From contig NZ_MORL01000005.1 in NCBI RefSeq assembly GCF_001870735.1, forward strand, positions 207,736 through 271,735: a stretch of DNA of 64,000 nucleotides. Direction: 5' to 3'. The stretch comes from Arsenicibacter rosenii (GTDB taxonomy: Bacteria; Bacteroidota; Bacteroidia; Cytophagales; Spirosomataceae). The stretch's first letter is position 1; each line of letters opens with the position of its first letter. The notes beneath the pieces are model-generated. The model made no database searches. It worked only from the letters and a program-made list of their open reading frames with translations, and had not been told where the DNA came from. Positions 62,261 through 64,000 of the stretch are shown in pieces. The position numbers were made by a program, and so were the translations under genes.

Positions 62261-62319
62261 TGCTTTTATTAACTACCAGTGTGGTCCGCTTTCAGGAAGC
62301 TGAAAACACCGGGAAGTAA

Positions 62320-63597
62320 CTAAAGATTAAACGATTCTTTGATCGCGTCGACGTAGTCCAGTTTTTCCCACGTGAACAGTTCTACTTCCAGCACTTTCGT
62401 CTCATCATTCCGTGTAAATGACTTCTTGACAATCTGGTTCTGACGGCCCATGTGCCCGTAAGCGGCCGTTTCTGAATAAATCGGGTTACGCAGTTTCAGG
62501 CGTTTCTCGATGGCGTACGGACGCATATCGAAAATTTTCTCGATTTTCCGGGCGATTTCGCCGTCGGTCAGATCAACTTTAGCCGTGCCGTATGTATCGA
62601 TGAACAATCCGCAAGGCTTAGCCACGCCGATTGCGTAGGAAACCTGTACCAGAACCTGATCGCACAGACCGGCAGCCACCATGTTTTTCGCGATATGACG
62701 GGTTGCATACGCCGCCGAACGGTCAACTTTCGACGGATCTTTACCCGAGAAAGCGCCACCGCCGTGAGCTCCTTTACCACCATAGGTATCCACGATGATT
62801 TTCCGGCCTGTCAGCCCTGTATCACCGTGTGGTCCGCCGATTACGAACTTACCGGTCGGGTTGATGTAATAGGTAATATCGTCGTTGAAGAGCTCCTGCA
62901 ACTCTGCTTTCAGCTTCACCTTCACGCGTGGAATAACGATGTTGATCACATCTTCGCGGATACGCTCCAGCATGGCGGCATCGTCAGCAAAGTCGTCGTG
63001 TTGTGTTGATACAACAACGGTATCAATCCGGATTGGCCGATGATCATCGCTGTATTCGATGGTCACCTGCGATTTGGCATCCGGCCGCAGATACGACATG
63101 ATGTTGCTGTCGTGGTTGCGGATGTATGACAGCTCCTGCAGGATCTTATGAGCCAGATCAAGTGCCAGCGGCATGTAGTTATCGGTTTCGCGCGTAGCAA
63201 AACCAAACATCATTCCCTGGTCACCAGCCCCCTGCGCGTTGGCTAATGTTTCAAAATCTTCAGTCGTTACCTGACGGTCAACGCCCTGGTTAATGTCTGC
63301 CGACTGATCATGGATAGCCGACAGGATACCGCATGAATTGGCTTCGAACATGTACTCGCTCTTTGTGTAACCGATTTTACGGATTACCTCGCGGGCGATT
63401 TTCTGTACATCCAGATACGTGTTGGTTTTAACCTCACCTGCCAACACAACCTGTCCGGTTGTTACCAGCGTCTCGCAAGCAACCTTGCTGGATGGGTCAA
63501 AAGCCATGAAATGGTCAATCAGTGCATCGGAGATTTGATCGGCTACTTTATCAGGGTGTCCTTCAGAAACAGACTCGGACGTGAAAAGATATGGCAT
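62320..63597 (-). CDS. metK: S-adenosylmethionine synthetase
   Basis: A 425-residue enzyme making SAM from methionine and ATP. Signature motifs are the N-terminal ATP-binding '[22 protein letters not shown]', the glycine-rich '[19 protein letters not shown]', and '[43 protein letters not shown]'-type region near residue 270 with the flexible loop. The C-terminal 'YGHMGRQ' is also conserved. It supplies SAM for methylation, including the radical SAM MoaA and the C5 methyltransferase in this window. A TACCTTTG box on the minus strand (complement of 63626-63633) lies 28 bases upstream of its ATG. Confidence 0.97.
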   Translation of the reverse strand: MPYLFTSESVSEGHPDKVADQISDALIDHFMAFDPSSKVACETLVTTGQVVLAGEVKTNTYLDVQKIAREVIRKIGYTKSEYMFEANSCGILSAIHDQSADINQGVDRQVTTEDFETLANAQGAGDQGMMFGFATRETDNYMPLALDLAHKILQELSYIRNHDSNIMSYLRPDAKSQVTIEYSDDHRPIRIDTVVVSTQHDDFADDAAMLERIREDVINIVIPRVKVKLKAELQELFNDDITYYINPTGKFVIGGPHGDTGLTGRKIIVDTYGGKGAHGGGAFSGKDPSKVDRSAAYATRHIAKNMVAAGLCDQVLVQVSYAIGVAKPCGLFIDTYGTAKVDLTDGEIARKIEKIFDMRPYAIEKRLKLRNPIYSETAAYGHMGRQNQIVKKSFTRNDETKVLEVELFTWEKLDYVDAIKESFNL

Positions 63598-63625
63598 TAG
63601 TAGGCAAATTTTTCTGATTAATGCG

Positions 63626-63633
63626 CAAAGGTA
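63626..63633 (-). promoter_or_regulatory. -7 box of the metK promoter
   Basis: TACCTTTG on the minus strand, a perfect TAnnTTTG, 28 bases before the metK ATG (63597). No clear TTG at -33. No SAM riboswitch-like structure was recognised in the short leader. Confidence 0.5.
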
Positions 63634-63708
63634 AACTATTTTGTGTATTGCATCAGCACCGTTTACAGTTTCGTATGCACAGACAGTTGCCTGAGCGCCC
63701 GCCCTGTG

Positions 63709-64000
63709 CTATTTGTGCTGCTGTTCATAATGGAGCCGCAGCATATCTTCACCAAAATCATTCGTTAAATCCCTGACAACCGAGTGAATATGATTAGCCT
63801 GATTCTGGCTGTTGTCAAATTCAATCAGGATTGTCGGGCCGTGAATCCGGTAATATTGCCCCTTCCCGGGTCCGTAGCCAGGCTCGCGATCGCCCGCCCA
63901 GGCAAACACCAGCTGGTCTAATCCAGACTTTCTGAGCTTGTCAAGCTGCTGGTTCTTCAACGTTACGTGGTAATTGTCGAGATAGGTGGTCAATAACTCC
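63709..64000 (-). CDS. DUF3500 domain-containing protein (3' part)
   Basis: The C-terminal 97 codons of a gene that continues beyond the window. The frame is open to base 64000, so the apparent start at 63993 (a TTG) is internal. The motif 'FAWAGDREPGYGPGKGQYYRIHGPTILIEFDNSQNQANHIHSVVRDLTNDFGEDML' is characteristic of DUF3500, a family of proteins with no firmly established activity. It lies upstream of and on the same strand as metK, about 110 bases away. Confidence 0.85.
   Translation of the reverse strand, partial: ELLTTYLDNYHVTLKNQQLDKLRKSGLDQLVFAWAGDREPGYGPGKGQYYRIHGPTILIEFDNSQNQANHIHSVVRDLTNDFGEDMLRLHYEQQHK

Overview
The window looks like a chromosomal segment of a Cytophagales bacterium (Bacteroidota, Spirosomaceae-like). 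The reasons are moderate GC, TTG/TTTG ... TAnnTTTG-type promoters, few Shine-Dalgarno sites, and typical families: a TonB receptor with DUF4249, propeller-type sensor kinases with LytTR regulators, DUF4097 adhesin-like pairs behind an ECF sigma factor, a short CarB and a long IspH. The genus is an inference. No rRNA, tRNA, CRISPR array or prophage was seen.

Layout. 1-11.5 kb is mostly housekeeping: the end of a glycerophosphodiesterase, a GH3 ligase, flavin reductase, ispH, a family-10-like glycoside hydrolase lipoprotein, a divergent DUF2256/TIGR03643 pair, an Lrp/AsnC regulator, a TPR protein, hpt plus a VOC protein, moaA, an ABC ATPase and DUF4920. 11.5-23 kb holds a penicillin-acylase-like hydrolase, Uma2, a two-motif aspartic protease, an amidohydrolase, a saccharopine-dehydrogenase-like enzyme, a hexuronate transporter with tagaturonate reductase (galacturonate use) and another MFS carrier. 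23-27 kb is a divergent LytTR response regulator and hybrid-architecture sensor kinase. 27-31.7 kb has two tandem paralogous lipoproteins of unknown function, then a lower-GC restriction-modification pair (C5 methyltransferase and HNH nuclease). 31.9-36.5 kb has carB and a DUF4394 lipoprotein.

36.5-47.7 kb has a 54-codon small gene with its own terminator, an ECF sigma / HEAT anti-sigma-like / DUF4097 x2 operon, GH43, an alpha/beta hydrolase, a membrane LytTR protein, a carboxypeptidase-like-domain protein and a GMC-DUF952-GreA/B-like operon. 47.6-52.6 kb is the accessory part: an AT-rich gene-poor stretch, an RCC1-like secreted protein, and a short-chain dehydrogenase gene split by an IS110-family element. 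52.7-64 kb has an erythromycin-esterase-like protein, a cytochrome P450, two tandem small lipoproteins, DUF4249 with its TonB receptor, TauE/SafE, a ribosome hibernation factor, metK and the end of a DUF3500 gene.

The most interesting signal is in the IS110 element. Its roughly 250-base non-coding end folds into two nested loops. One loop carries a 9-mer matching the insertion junction plus a weaker match to the other flank. The other carries an exact 8-mer copy of the element's own terminus plus a 5-base match to the opposite end. The order and strand are those expected of a bridge RNA with target- and donor-binding loops. Other points worth checking are promoter boxes ending 3-4 bases before ATG (leaderless mRNAs), a terminator-like hairpin in the carB leader, a GNRA-capped hairpin upstream of the split gene, and a set of REP-like palindromes.
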